Assembly (NCBI GenBank): GCA_033557465.1
Contig: CM066037.1
Coordinates: 201,685,156 to 201,749,155, forward strand
DNA: 64,000 nucleotides
Direction of reading: 5' to 3'
DNA from: Ichthyophis bannanicus
Taxonomy: Eukaryota; Chordata; Amphibia; Gymnophiona; Ichthyophiidae
Shown here: one piece after another, positions 22,793 through 34,299 of the stretch
Numbering within the stretch: position 1 is the first letter of the stretch
How the letters are laid out: each line of letters opens with the position of its first letter
Notes under the pieces: model-generated
What the model saw: the letters and a program-made list of their open reading frames with translations, nothing else
Databases searched by the model: none
What the model was told of the DNA's origin: nothing
Made by a program: the position numbers and the translations under genes

Positions 22793-23183
22793 AAAAAGGA
22801 GAAAGTAGAGTTGTCCTGTCCCCAAAGCTGGGGATTGCATAAGGAAGTTTGGTTTCCTGGTTCTGTTAAGCAGAAACCTCTTCTTCTCCTTGTGGTGCAT
22901 GACTGTGGTGTCAGCAGGGCCGGTGCTACCTGGTAAGCCAGATAAGCATGGTGTGGGAGGAGGTACTGTTGTTAAGGGGCTACAGCTGTGGGCTAGAGGA
23001 GAAAAAGGCCATGATTACAGCCAGTAGTAGTGCCTGTGCCTGCTACTATCAGCAAAAATGCTTGAAGAACAGGAGAGAATTTTTTTTTATAATTCTTTTA
23101 ATCCATCAAATCTGCTGCCATTTGGTTTACCTTCGGTGCCCCCCCCCCTCCCTCGCTGACCCCCACTCTCTCTGGTACAGCCA
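22793..23183. other. Unassigned; possible hAT end at 22914
   Basis: Continuation of the segment ending at 21138. CAGGGCCGGTGCTACC near 22914 resembles a hAT terminus and shares CAGGGCCGG with copy A at 23192, but no partner end or duplication was found. Confidence 0.3.
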
Positions 23184-23282
23184 TTCCTCTGCAGGGCCGG
23201 CCCGTCCATTGAGCAAGAATGTTTTTTGCACAGGGCCCCACGTTTCAGGGGGCCCCGCGCAAAGAACATTCTGCTTTTTTCA

Positions 23283-23692
23283 AAATTAAATTTAAAAAAA
23301 AAAAGCGCTGGCTGCTACCGCTGCCGCCGCGGAAGAATAGACTGTCCCGCGGGGCCCCCTCTGCCCGGCTGAATCCCTCCCTCCCTCCCTCTGTGACAGC
23401 TGAGCCTCTCCGTGCCGGCTTTGAGAGTCGCGAAGGGAGAGTGTCTCCCTCGCGTCTCTGTTAAGCCTGCAGCGGCAGATGGGAAATTTCCCATCAGCCC
23501 CTGCAGGCTTAACTGAGACGCGAGGGAGACACTCTCCCATCGCGACTCTCAAAGCCGGGATGGAGGGGCTCAGCCGTCGTGGAGGGAGGGAGGGATTCAT
23601 CCGGGCAGAGGGGGCCCCGCGGGACAGTCCATTCTGCCGCTGCTGCGGCGGCAGCGGTAGCAGCCAGTGTTTCTTTTTTTAAATTTAATTTT
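23283..23692. repeat. Long palindrome of hAT A
   Basis: About 410 bp, centred near 23485 on GGGAAATTTCCC. The arms are near-complementary throughout, beginning TGGCTGCTACCGCTGCCGCC and ending in its complement, with flanking A- and T-rich strings extending the pairing. GC-rich; could extrude as a cruciform or form a long hairpin RNA. Confidence 0.92.
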
Positions 23693-24420
23693 ACTTGAGC
23701 CGATGGGGGGGGTTAGGACTGGTAATGGGCTATGGGGGGGGCTAGGAGTGGAAATGGGCTGGGGGGGTTAAGACTGGAGGTGGGCTGATGGGGTTAGGAC
23801 TGGTAATGGGCTGTGGGCTGTTGGGGGGGGGTTAGAACTGGTAATGGGCTATGGGGGGGTTAAGACTGGTAATGGGCTGTGGGCTGATGGGGGCTGTCTG
23901 GTAATGGGCTATGGGGGGGCTAGGACTGGAAATGGGCTGGGGGCTGAAGACTGGAGGTGGGCTGATGGGGTTAGGACTGGTACTGGGCTGTGGGGGAGCT
24001 AGGACAGGAAATGGGCTGATGGAGAGGGGTTAGGACTTAAGGTGGGCTGATGGGGTTAGGACTGGTAATGGGCTGTGGGGGGGCTAGGACAGGAATGGGC
24101 TGAGGGGGCGGGGTTAGGACTTGAGGTGGGCTGATGGGGTTAGGACTGGTAATAGGCTGTGGGCTGATGGGGGAGGGGGGTTAGGACTGGCAATGGGCTA
24201 TGGGGGGCTGACTGGAAATGGGTTGATTGGGTTAGGACTGCAAGTGGGCTGATGGGGGGTTAGGACTGGTAATGGGTTAAGGGGGGCTTAAACTGAAAAT
24301 GGGGTGATAGGGGGTTAGGACTGGAAGTGGGTTGATGGGGGGGCTAGGACTGGTACTGGGTTGGGGGGTTGCTTGGACTGGAAATGGGCTGATGGGTGGC
24401 TAGGACTGGAAATGGGCTGA
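23693..24420 (+). repeat. G-rich minisatellite of hAT A
   Basis: Units based on TTAGGACTGGTAATGGGC plus a G-run of four to nine. Reverse complement of the arrays at 14060 and 53280. Confidence 0.9.
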
Positions 24421-24865
24421 TGCAGGGACTAGAAGGGAATGGATGCTGGGTGAGGCTGGAACTAGAAGGGAGCTGATGTTGGGGGAGGATTAGAATGGGA
24501 TGGGGCTGGAAGAGTAAAATGGAGAAGGGAAAAATATTTTGTGTGGGAGGGATAAAAAATCTACAATTGGCCAGGTATTGGGAGAGTAAGTGGGGATTGA
24601 GGATGGAGGGGTAAAATTTGAGTGGATGAAATAGGAATGAGGAAAGAGCAAAAGGAGAAAGATTAGTATGTTAAAGCAGATGTAGAAAGAGAATGGAAAA
24701 GAACTAGAAGAGAGAAGAAAGGACAAATGGACAGCAGACGATGGAGAGTTAGCTGAAGACACGAAGAAACCAGAAGAAATTGGCTGGAGCAATTGCAGCT
24801 GAAAAAAAATGCACAAAAGGTAGAAAAATATCTCTTTATTTTGAATTTATTAATTGGAATATGTC
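24421..24865. other. Conserved purine-rich block of hAT body
   Basis: Shared with 41835-42280 (same strand) and 52900-53330 (reversed), including GAGAGTAAAATGGAGA, ATCTACAATTGGCC and GCACAAAAGGTAGAAAAATA. No coding sequence is evident; the short open frames are not conserved between copies. Confidence 0.75.
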
Positions 24866-24879
24866 AGCTCTGGTAAATG
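24866..24879. repeat. 14-bp target duplication of foldback element (left)
   Basis: AGCTCTGGTAAATG, repeated exactly at 29706-29719. In hAT copy B the uninterrupted version reads AGCTCTGGGAAATG followed directly by TGCATCATTAA, confirming the empty site. Confidence 0.93.
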
Positions 24880-24972
24880 GTCCAACAAAGGAGCACTTCA
24901 CCACGTTATGCGAAAGACACCCAGTCTGTAATACGTGGTGGTAAAACAAAGGATACTTTTTTTGTTACTCTA

Positions 24973-25034
24973 GAACCTGAGAGCCCGACAAAGGCTGCGT
25001 TTCATATTTTCACTTCATCAGGGGATACAGGTTC
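24973..25034 (-). ncRNA. Hammerhead ribozyme motif, left arm
   Basis: On the minus strand: stem I GAACCTG/CAGGTTC with inner CCC/GGG, the core CTGATGA, a short stem II (GTG, AAAA loop, TAT), GAAAC, a short stem III and the cleavage triplet GTC directly before GGG. All invariant core positions are present. Stem II has a mismatch relative to the other arm. Confidence 0.75.
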
Positions 25035-27142
25035 GCTGCAAATACATAACCATAAAAACTATAATACGTTTAAAATAAAACTTAAAAACATTAAATAAAT
25101 ATTATTAATAATAAACATTGTTAAAAACATATAAAACCAATAAGACCATAAACATTACACTGTAAATTAAATATCCAGGAGCAGGAAGTAAGTGAGTAGA
25201 CCAACTCATGATAAAATCTTAATCGGTAGTACATCGTTTATTACCACAATCTTTAAAAACATAAATATATGGAAGAGATAAAAATATAAATTTATAAGAC
25301 CATGTGGGATAAAAGATAGAAAATATATAATGTGGGTCCAGTCAAAAATTGCCCAAACAAAATACTTTCCGCTTAATATATGTAGTAAAAATAAATGTAA
25401 CTGGCTATCTTACGAATACTAAAATCATAAATACAATTCTATTTAAAAACCTCAATGTGGAGTCTCATGAATGTGTGTATTTTTTAGTATATATATCTAA
25501 GAATGTGCCCAAAGGATACCATACCCGTGTCTCCGTTCAAATATGCATGGCTGAATATTTGATTCACTCTAAAAGATGAGTGTCTGCTTTCTCTCTATAA
25601 GAAATGTGAAACGTTAGACCTGTTAGTGAAACATATTATACATATAAAACTTGATAATTTGTGGAATCAATCCCCTTGAGTCTAAAAGCTGGTATTTGAA
25701 ACCAATGCCGCTTTCCAGATAACTCCGCTTTTTCATACCTATACTTTCTTGTCTGCTCTATGGGTAACTTCACAGTTTGTGGACACGGTCTTTAACAGTA
25801 GGTAACGTCATTCTAATGTTGTCCGGCACCCACTTGTTACGGTGAACTAATGTTTTGGACTTTCTGATCAGCAAAAAACTGTTACAAACCTATAACTTAA
25901 ATCGCAATATATTAGCATTCAGCGGCATGATTTTAATATAAACCTCCTGATCTTTAATCACATTGTGACATCATTTAAATAAAAGCCTTCCTATTCTTAA
26001 TCGCAATGAAGTGACATTATTAAATTAAAACCTTCTCACTTTCAAGTTCCCATTGAGTCTTGGACACACAGGGTGTTGTATTTCAAAGGGCTCAAATTCT
26101 TGAGCAAACATTTATCGAAGACCTCGATCAACCAGTGAATTGCAAAACTTGTCTTCTCAGACCCTAAAGTGTTGTGAACCTCATGTATCCAACCGATCCT
26201 TCACAACTGAGAGTCCGTTCTAACTTAAATGGACCTTTTCGAGTATATTTTCAAATGAAAGTAAAAGGACTCTTATTCTTATCCTAATGGGGAACTACTT
26301 ACTAGACACCATTTCATTATTCTCTTTGAGCAATCACATCCTATATCGCAGAATAATCTTATACTGCTATTTAAAAACCAGCCTTGAAATTGAAAGTTCT
26401 CAACCAGGAATCCCATTACGTTGAAGTCATTTAAACCCTTGATGACACCTACTGTAACAATATCTTGAAGATCTTGTACGTAGAAGAACTGCCGTCTACT
26501 GCGTAAAGGAGATTTTGCATCAAAAACGCCCGCACTTGCGCTTTTGTTATCCGCGGGGAAAATGACGTATCGTACTACATTAACATCTACGTCACTAGTT
26601 GCTAAGCAGAGATGCAGGCATTGACATGGGTTGTAACACTGACCACTTATGTTATCACAAAACTGCATAAATTCCGTGTGGTGGTCATGTCCCTTATGTA
26701 ATCAAATTGTTTGCTTGGTCTTTGGATATCACCTTATTTAAAATTATAATATTAAAATTAATGGGTAAATCTGCAATTGGCCTCATCTAATATAATGTAA
26801 ACTAATGTTTCTTTGACCTGTGGTACATCAAACCTAATCTCTGTAAACCTGCATATACTCCGTGTAGTGGTCATATCCATTATGTAATTCAATTGTTTAC
26901 TTGGTCCTTGGATATCACCTTATTTAAAATAATATTGAAATTAATGGGTAAACCTGCAACTGGCCTCATCTATTTTAATACAAACTAACTTCTTTTTGAC
27001 CTGTAGTACATCGAACCTAGTCTCTATAAAGGTATCCTAAAGGGGGATTAGTAAACACTACACCAAAGAATAAATAAATAATTTAGATAAATAAATTAAA
27101 AATATGTAAAATTACAAATAGATAAAAAGATAAATAAAAAAC

Positions 27143-27396
27143 TTTTTAATAGATAATTAAATAATTAAGAATGAATAAAAATAATAATAAATGAAAAAAC
27201 TGCCAGCTTACCTATTTCAATATCCATTGTTGTATTAAAATTAATGTTATAGTTTAATAATACAGATGGCTCATATATTGTAATGAAACCTCCGTCTCTT
27301 CTATAACTTATACTTCGTAAAACCTCATTGCTGTGAACTCAATGACCTACAAGAATACTGACAGGTCTCTTTCCATATTCAAACCATTAATTAATA
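27143..27396. other. Central spacer of inverted-repeat element
   Basis: AT-rich sequence between the two arms with no gene. Its edges are (AATA)-rich, which blurs the exact arm ends. Confidence 0.6.
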
Positions 27397-29592
27397 ATTT
27401 ATCTTTTTATCTATTTGTAATTTTACATATTTTTAATTTATTTATCTAAATTATTTATTTATTCTTTGTGGATAACTAATCCTCCTTTAGGATACCTTTA
27501 TAGAGACTAGGTTCGATGTACTACAGGTCAAAAAGAAGTTAGTTTGTATTAAAATAGATGAGGCCAGTTGCAGGTTTACCCATTAATTTCAATATTATTT
27601 TAAATAAGATGATATCCAAGGACCAAGTAAACAATTGAATTACATAATGGATATGACCACTACACGGAGCATATGCAGGTTTACAGAGATTAGTTTTGAT
27701 GTACCACAGGTCAAAGAAACGTTAGTTTACATTATATTAGATGAGGCCAATTGCAGATTTACCCATTAATTTTAATATTATAATTTTAAATAGGGTGATA
27801 TCCAAAGACCAAGCAAACAATTTGATTACATAAGGGACATGACCACCACACGGAATTTATGCAGTTTTGTGATAACATAAGTGGTAAGTGTTACAACCCG
27901 TTTCAATGCCTGCATCTCTGCTTAGCAACTAGTGACGTAGATGTTAATGTAGTACGATACGTCATTTTCCCGCGGATAACAAAAGCGCAAGTGCGGGCGT
28001 TTTTGATGCAAAATCTCCTTTACGCAGTAGACGGCAGTTCTTCTACGTACAAGATCTTCAAGATATTGTTACAGTAGGTGTCATCAAGGGTTTAAATGAC
28101 TTCAACGTAATGGGATTCCTGGTTGAGAACTTTCAATTTCAAGGCTGGTTTTTAAATAGCAGTATAAGATTATTCTGCGATATAGGATGTGATTGCTCAA
28201 AGAGAATAATGAAATGGTGTCTAGTAAGTAGTTCCCCATTAGGATAAGAATAAGAGTCTTTTTACTTTCATTTGAAAATATACTCAAAAAGGTCCATTTA
28301 AGTTAGAACGGACTCTCCGTTGTGAAGGATCGGTTGGATACATGAGGTTCACAACACTTTAGGGTCTGAGAAGACAAGTTTTGCAATTCACTGGTTGATC
28401 GGGGTCTTCGATAAATGTTTGTTCAAGAATTTGAGCCCTTTGAAATACAACACCTTGCGTGTCCAAGACTCAATGGGAACTTGAAAGTGAGAAGGTTTTA
28501 ATTTAATAATGTCACTTCATTGCGATTAAGAATAGGAAGGCTTTTATTTAAATGATGTCACAACGTGATTAAAGATCAGGAGGTTTATATTAAAATCGTG
28601 CCGCTGAATGCTAATATAATGCGATTTAAGTTATAGGTTTGTAACAGTTTTTCGCTGATCAGAAAGTCCAAAACATTAGTTCACCGTAACAAGTGGGTGC
28701 CGGACAACATTAGAATGACGTTACCTACTGTTAAAGACCATGTCCACAAACTGTGAAGTTACCCATAGAGCAGACAAGAAAGTATAGGTATGAAAAAGCG
28801 GAGTTATCTGGAAAGCGGCATTGGTTTCAAATACCATCTTTTAGACTCAAGGGGATTGATTCCACAAATTATCAAGTTTTATATGTATAATATGTTTCAC
28901 TAACAGGTTTAACGTTTCACATTTCTTATAGAGAGAAAGCAGACACTCATCTTTTAGAGTGAATCAAATATTCAGCCGTGCATATTTGAACGGAGACACG
29001 GGTATGGTATCCTTTGGGCACATTCTTAGATATATATACTAAAAAATACACACATTCATGAGACTTCACATTGAGGTTTTTAAATAGAATTGTATTTATG
29101 ATTTTAGTATTCATAAGATAGCCAGTTACATTTATTTTTACTGCATATATTAAGCGGAAAGTATTTTGTTTGGGCAATTTTTGACTGGACCCACATTATA
29201 TATTTTCTATCTTTTATCCCACATGGTCTTATAAATTTATATTTTTATCTCTTCCATATATTTATGTTTTTAAAGATTGTGGTTATAAACGATGTACTAC
29301 CGATTAAGATTTTATCATGAGTTGGTCTACTCACTCACTTCCTGCTCCTATTCATTTACACACATTGACGGTGGTTACACATAGCATGATTTTATACGTG
29401 TGATTTTTTATATATATGTGGTATTATACACCTCTTTCACATTTTGATATGGATATTTAATTTACTGTGTAATGTTTATGGTCTTATTGGTTTTATATGT
29501 TTTTATCAATGTTTATTATTAATAATATTTATTTAATGTTTTTAAGTTTTATTTTAAACGTATTATAGTTTTTATGGTTATGTATTTGCAGC

Positions 29593-29654
29593 GAACCTGT
29601 ATCCCCTGATGAAGTGAAAATACGAAACACGGCCTGTTTCGGGCTCTCAGGTTC
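29593..29654 (+). ncRNA. Hammerhead ribozyme motif, right arm
   Basis: Stem I is GAACCTG (29593-29599) with CAGGTTC (29648-29654), inner pairs CCC/GGG, core CTGATGA at 29606-29612, stem II GTG-AAAA-TAC, GAAA at 29624-29627, and a stem III in which GAAACA faces TGTTTC. The expected cleavage triplet is TTC at 29638-29640 where the other arm has GTC, so this copy is probably less active. Confidence 0.75.
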
Positions 29655-29720
29655 TAGAGTAACAAATAAAGTATCCTTTGTTTTACCACCACGTATTAGA
29701 GACTGAGCTCTGGTAAATGT

Positions 29721-31066
29721 TGTCACCCACCTACTTACCCCGGAGGCGAAAGGCCTGGGGCTTCAGTGAGGCTCCTCCTATGTAGCAGGGACTAGTGGTG
29801 CCCCCTGGGAGTTGAAGTCCCAATAGCTATTCAATAAGAGTGTAGTCGTGGACGAGTAGCTATGCTTATAAAGAGGTATTTATTTCCCTTCCCGGGAGAA
29901 CTTTTGCAAACAGGAGTCATAAAGGAAAGTAAACCATGCTTCTGGCACAACAGAAAAAGGGAATTACAAAATGACAAAGGAAATGCTTCTTTTCAGCTTT
30001 AAGGAAACAAAAGTGCAAAACAGGCTTTTTATGTCACAAAAGCTGTAGAGTGAAATCTGTGCCCTACACAGATTTCTCTTTTGCAGGCTTCTTTTATGCT
30101 TCAACAGAAAGAGGTTACACTATCTGAAAACACCAGTGTACAGTCCATCTGGAAATCCTCTGAGTTTTCTCCACAGAAATCACAGTCCATGTCCTCATGA
30201 GCTTCCTTGCTATTATCTTTTATAGGGCTGTAACTTGTATCAGTGTTTAGCAATCCCTCCTCTTCCTGGTAAGGGCTTCTCTTCTCACCACTATTAAAGT
30301 GGAAAGGCAGGTTACCGTGCAATGTGGATTTTCCCTCTAGAGGGCCATACACCTCAGGACTAGTGTAGGTAAAATCCAGTGCCCCTCTATTCCAGGGAAT
30401 TGGCTTTTCTGCAGGCTGACCTCTGCCTGAACGTTTGCAGCCGGGAAGCTGAAAACCTTTCTCCCTTTCACTTCCCCTCACAGGATGTCTTTCTTTCAGC
30501 CGGGAAATCTCTTTTGGATAAGAGCTTCTATTCCCCAGGTACCTGCTATCGTGGGAGTTCCCTCTCACAGCTCCTCGTCGTTTGCTGCCTGGAATCCCTC
30601 TGGGTCCCCAACCGGACTCTGGTTCAGTGCAGCCCAACTCTCTAGCACTAACCTCGGGTAATCCCTCCTAGGCAAACTCCTCTGAGGTGCTGCTGGAATC
30701 TCCGTCAGAAGCTCTCAAGTATGTGTCCTGGTTCTCATATGCTCTGTTTTTTCCTTTCCCATGTGTCCTGGTTCTCTCTGTTCTTCCTCCAGTTCCTTCT
30801 CGTGTCCTGTTTCTGCTCAAGACTGACTCTATTTTAAATGCGTCATTCTTTGAGCCCCTCATCAGCTCAAGTCCCTGCAGCTGTTCCTGCTCCTCTAATG
30901 AGCTGTGAGGTAATGCATCTCCGGGGCGTTTACCTACACCCAGTTCTCGTGTTTTGGTTGGTTGTCCATAGCAACCCTTAGCCATGTGCTTTGAGCTGCC
31001 CGTTTTAAAACTGCCCTGCACATTTTCATCTGTTTTTATAGGCACTATTTGCCTTGCGCCATGACA
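29721..31066 (-). repeat. Ty3/gypsy 3' LTR
   Basis: 1346 bp, bounded by TGTCA...TGACA in both orientations, and about 98-99% identical to 34300-35645 (some 18 differences seen by eye). On the minus strand it follows a G-run polypurine tract (31067-31085 region) and a truncated integrase frame that reads into it. The outer edge has ATGT (29717-29720). Confidence 0.95.
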
Positions 31067-31863
31067 GATCCCCCCCCCCCTTAAAATATTACGGGCTGCA
31101 GATTTTTCCTGACAGCCCGGAATCTCCTTACAGGACCTATCTCGGGGTAATACTGTATGGGACCTATCTCGGTATACTACAGTAACCAGGCTGGCAGTGG
31201 CAGACCTGTCCTTCCACAGCTTTAGTACATTTACATGATAAACCTGTTGGCGGCCCCTCTCGTTTTCCACCCGATAGGATACTGGGCCAACCCTCTCTAC
31301 CACTGTACCAGGGCCCTTCCACCTGGACTCGAATTTCGGTCCGGGGTCGGATACTTGGATAAGTACTTTGTCCCCTATGCTTAGCTGCCTTGGTCTGGTG
31401 CCCTTATCGTAATACTGTTTTTGCTTACGTTTACTGGCCTGTAGATTCTCTATAGAGGCCTTGGATGTCCTCTCTAGGCGTTGTCTTAACTCCTTCAGGA
31501 ATTGGGGTACCCCGACCTCTTGCATGTTCGGCTCTACCCATTGCTCCTGTAGGATGTCCAAGATTCCTCTTGGAGCGCGGCCGAACAGCAACTCGTAGGG
31601 AGATGCCCCCAGGGACGCCTGTATGCGTTCCCTACATGCATATAGCGTGAATGGGAGCAATGTATCCCATTCATTCATTTCCCCTGCCTTCAACCCTCTG
31701 CGTAGCAGTTGTTTAATAGACTGATTCATACGCTCCACGAGCCCGTTAGACTCTGGATGGTATGCTGATGTCCGTATATGGCGGATGCCGAAGGCTTCCC
31801 AGACCATAGCTAGATGTTTTGATAGGAAGTTACTACCCTGATCAGTCAGACTTCCCTGGGAAA
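30668..31863 (-). pseudogene. Gypsy integrase C-terminal half, fused into the LTR
   Basis: This frame continues the integrase after a one-base frameshift near 31850. It carries the second catalytic Asp (TDQGSNF) and the Glu (HPESNGLVERMN), then a C-terminal domain with KFESRWKGPGTVVERVGPVSY. The frame runs past the end of the integrase directly into the 3' LTR and stops at 30668, consistent with deletion of the downstream domains. Confidence 0.85.
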
Positions 31864-33975
31864 ACCTACCTCGCAGAAAAGTTTGATTAACTCTAAGGCT
31901 ACTATTTTGGCGGATGTGTTTCTCAAGGGAATGGCCCAAAGAAACCGCGTGGCATGGTCAACTATGACCAAGATATACTTAAAACCCCTCGGTGTCTTTA
32001 CCAGAGGTCCTATTATGTCAACTCCCATTCGGGTTATAGGAGCTGCTATGGTGGGAGTTGGCACCATGGGTACTGCCTTAGGCTTTATAGCTGTCACTCT
32101 TTGGCAGCTAGGGCATGCCTCGCAATACTGCCGTGTCTCCTTAAAAACCCCAGGCCAATAAAATCTAGCTAAGATTTGGTCCAGCGTCCCCTGGATCCCC
32201 TTGTGACACCCCACTGGGTGGTCTTGGGTTAATCTTAAAACACTAGCTTTAAAGGTCGTGGGTACAACTAGCTGCTTGTGTATGGCATCATTGTGGGGGT
32301 TTACACATTCTCTATATAAGAGATAATTTTCCAGGAAAAATCTTGGTAGGGTCTGTCTGGTTTCCTCAGCCCACTCAAACGCCCTTTTAAGAGCTGGGTC
32401 AGCTCTCTGCTCCATGGGGAATGATGGAAATTTTTTGACTACCTCTGCCGGTACCCAGGGCAACCCTACAGCACCTTCTAGCTCGGCCCTCCCCCGGGTC
32501 CTAGAGTATCTTTCCCTACGTTTCCTGGATTTATCCTTTTTCCCTTCTTTATCAGGGGGATGTATTAAATCGTCATGTTTAGGGAGGGTAGCTAGCCCTT
32601 CTTTGTCTGGCTCCTCCCTTTGAGCATTTTCCTCCCCTTCAGGTTCCTCAATGTTTTTCTCTGACTCTTCTCCCCTCCCAGAGGGTCCCGCTTGAGAGCG
32701 AGTGGATACTAAGCCTAACTTAATACCCAAGTCTTGATAAAAGGGAGGCCAATCCTTCCCCAGTACAACATCCTCTGGTAGTTTGGGAACTACGGCCACC
32801 CTCATCTCTCTGATGGTGCCCAACCCTTGTACCAATACATTGTGTAGGGGATAAGGGACAAATGCGCCGTGCACGCACTTGACCCTTACTTGGCCTTCTG
32901 CTTGACTCGGGGACGATTGGCGGTGCCCCTTAATGGCTTCCCAGAGCTCCCTTGAAATCATGCTCTGGTCAGCCCCCGAGTCAAGTAGAGCCAGTGTGTA
33001 AATACCTTCCACTTGAACCTGGATACGGAATTCATCCTGATCTGTCTCTTCTGTCCCTGTCACCAGGACTGTTCTTTCTGTGCAGGATTTCTGAAAATGT
33101 CCTTTCTTCCCACACCTGAAACATTTTCCTCTAGGTACAGATAAGACATTATTACCCTCAGAGACATTAACATGAGACAATTCAGGCTTGTACAGCTTAT
33201 CATACATATATTTTCCTTTTCTGCCACTATCTCTCCTACCAGCTGCCGACCAGATACCTTGCCCTGAGGTGTCAGTCCTCTCTGCAGCGAAATACCGCTC
33301 CGCAAGAGTGGCTGCCTCCTCCGAGGTTTGGCAGTGCTGGAGTGTCAGAAAAGTTTTAACACCGCTGGGAACAGCCTGCATAAATTGTTCCAGCACAATT
33401 TTATCAAGGACTGTTTCCAGTGTACCTCCCTCTGCCAGCAACCATTTTCTGGTTACATTTTTTAAACGCTGCGCTAGGGCCTTAGGAGTCTCTTGAGGCT
33501 TAATTACTGCCTCCCTGAACATTCTTTGATAATGTAGAGGTGTGAGCCCCAACCTATCCTTCACTGCTTTCTTAACCTCTATATAATTAGAGGCTAACTC
33601 CGCTGGCATAGCTTTATACGCTGAAAGGGCCTCGCCTGTGAGCGAAAGGGCAAACCTCGTGGCCCATTGCTCCTCTGGCCATTTCAGGGTGGCAGCTATT
33701 CGCTCAAAAGCGTCAAGATAGTCATCTAAATTGTCCTGCGGTTGTAATTGTCCCAAAGAAAAGGCACCATACGACCTCAGTCCTGCCCCTTGGAATGCCA
33801 TGGGGATGTCTGCTGTGGCGTCTAGCGGCTTCTTTAAAAGCGCGTCCATGGTCTCCATCAAGGGCCTCTGTTGTTCCTGTATGGTCCGTGTAGTCTGCTC
33901 CTGGAGGTAGTGAATAAGCTCCACCTGCTTATCCCACTGTGTCTTCATCCAATGGGCTACATCTTGTGGCTCCAT
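31846..33975 (-). CDS. Gypsy gag-protease-integrase polyprotein, 709 codons
   Basis: Start at 33975. Residues about 70-235 form a SCAN-related capsid domain (EEQWATRFALSLTGEALSAY, IVLEQFMQAVP); 285-298 is a CCHC knuckle (CFRCGKKGHFQKSC); 330-335 LLDSGA is the retropepsin active site; 430-500 is a charged linker; 586-624 holds the HHCC integrase zinc site; and 650-655 GVDIIGP gives the first catalytic Asp. The frame ends at a frameshift in the integrase core. The direct protease-integrase order with no reverse transcriptase between is seen in the sequence. An origin of vertebrate SCAN domains from such gag proteins is established knowledge. Confidence 0.85.
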   Translation of the reverse strand: MEPQDVAHWMKTQWDKQVELIHYLQEQTTRTIQEQQRPLMETMDALLKKPLDATADIPMAFQGAGLRSYGAFSLGQLQPQDNLDDYLDAFERIAATLKWPEEQWATRFALSLTGEALSAYKAMPAELASNYIEVKKAVKDRLGLTPLHYQRMFREAVIKPQETPKALAQRLKNVTRKWLLAEGGTLETVLDKIVLEQFMQAVPSGVKTFLTLQHCQTSEEAATLAERYFAAERTDTSGQGIWSAAGRRDSGRKGKYMYDKLYKPELSHVNVSEGNNVLSVPRGKCFRCGKKGHFQKSCTERTVLVTGTEETDQDEFRIQVQVEGIYTLALLDSGADQSMISRELWEAIKGHRQSSPSQAEGQVRVKCVHGAFVPYPLHNVLVQGLGTIREMRVAVVPKLPEDVVLGKDWPPFYQDLGIKLGLVSTRSQAGPSGRGEESEKNIEEPEGEENAQREEPDKEGLATLPKHDDLIHPPDKEGKKDKSRKRRERYSRTRGRAELEGAVGLPWVPAEVVKKFPSFPMEQRADPALKRAFEWAEETRQTLPRFFLENYLLYRECVNPHNDAIHKQLVVPTTFKASVLRLTQDHPVGCHKGIQGTLDQILARFYWPGVFKETRQYCEACPSCQRVTAIKPKAVPMVPTPTIAAPITRMGVDIIGPLVKTPRGFKYILVIVDHATRFLWAIPLRNTSAKIVALELIKLFCEVGFPREV

Positions 33976-34299
33976 CCTCAGCCTCGATGTACCTGTAGAG
34001 AGATAGAAAACAAAAACCCAAGTGCGATACCACCAAATTTTTTTTTCCCACCGCCTCTTCCTCTGCCTACCAGCGCCCCCTCTCTCACTTTTATCCTCCC
34101 CACGTATGACTAGGTATGTTTACCTGAGCCTTCATGCAGGGATCAACTTGTGAGAAAGTTTTCTCCGGGTCCAGCACCTGGCAACAGGAATCTTCCAGAC
34201 GGTTCTCTCTCTCTGGACAACAGTTTCTTTTTCATCAGACTGTAGTCCTTTGTGCTGTCCTTTTGAATCCTTGTGCAAAAATCCAAAAACGTCGCCAAT
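33976..34299 (-). other. Gypsy 5' untranslated leader
   Basis: Lies between the 5' LTR and gag. Immediately after the LTR the minus strand reads ATTGGCGACGTTTTTGG, the position of the primer-binding site; the matching tRNA was not assigned. Confidence 0.6.

Larger units (their letters stand above)
24880..29705. mobile_element. 4.8-kb inverted-repeat element with hammerhead motifs (Penelope-like?)
   Basis: Two arms, about 24922-27142 and 27397-29705, are reverse complements over roughly 2.2 kb, separated by an AT-rich centre of about 250 bp. Each arm carries a hammerhead ribozyme motif close to its outer end. The left end has 42 bp not present at the right end, and the right arm has about 110 extra bp near 29349-29455. 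No reverse transcriptase, endonuclease or transposase was recognised. Hammerhead motifs in long terminal repeats and variable-length target duplications are known for Penelope-like elements, so this is most likely a non-autonomous relative, but that is inference. Confidence 0.7.

Noticed and set aside
23283..23692. Palindrome as a microRNA-like hairpin gene
   Set aside because: It is far longer than a pre-miRNA and is repeated in two other hAT copies with different centres; better explained as part of the transposon.
24490..24816. Frame conserved with 52946-53272
   Set aside because: Both lie in the conserved purine-rich hAT block; the frame is open because stop codons are rare in that composition, and no domain is visible.
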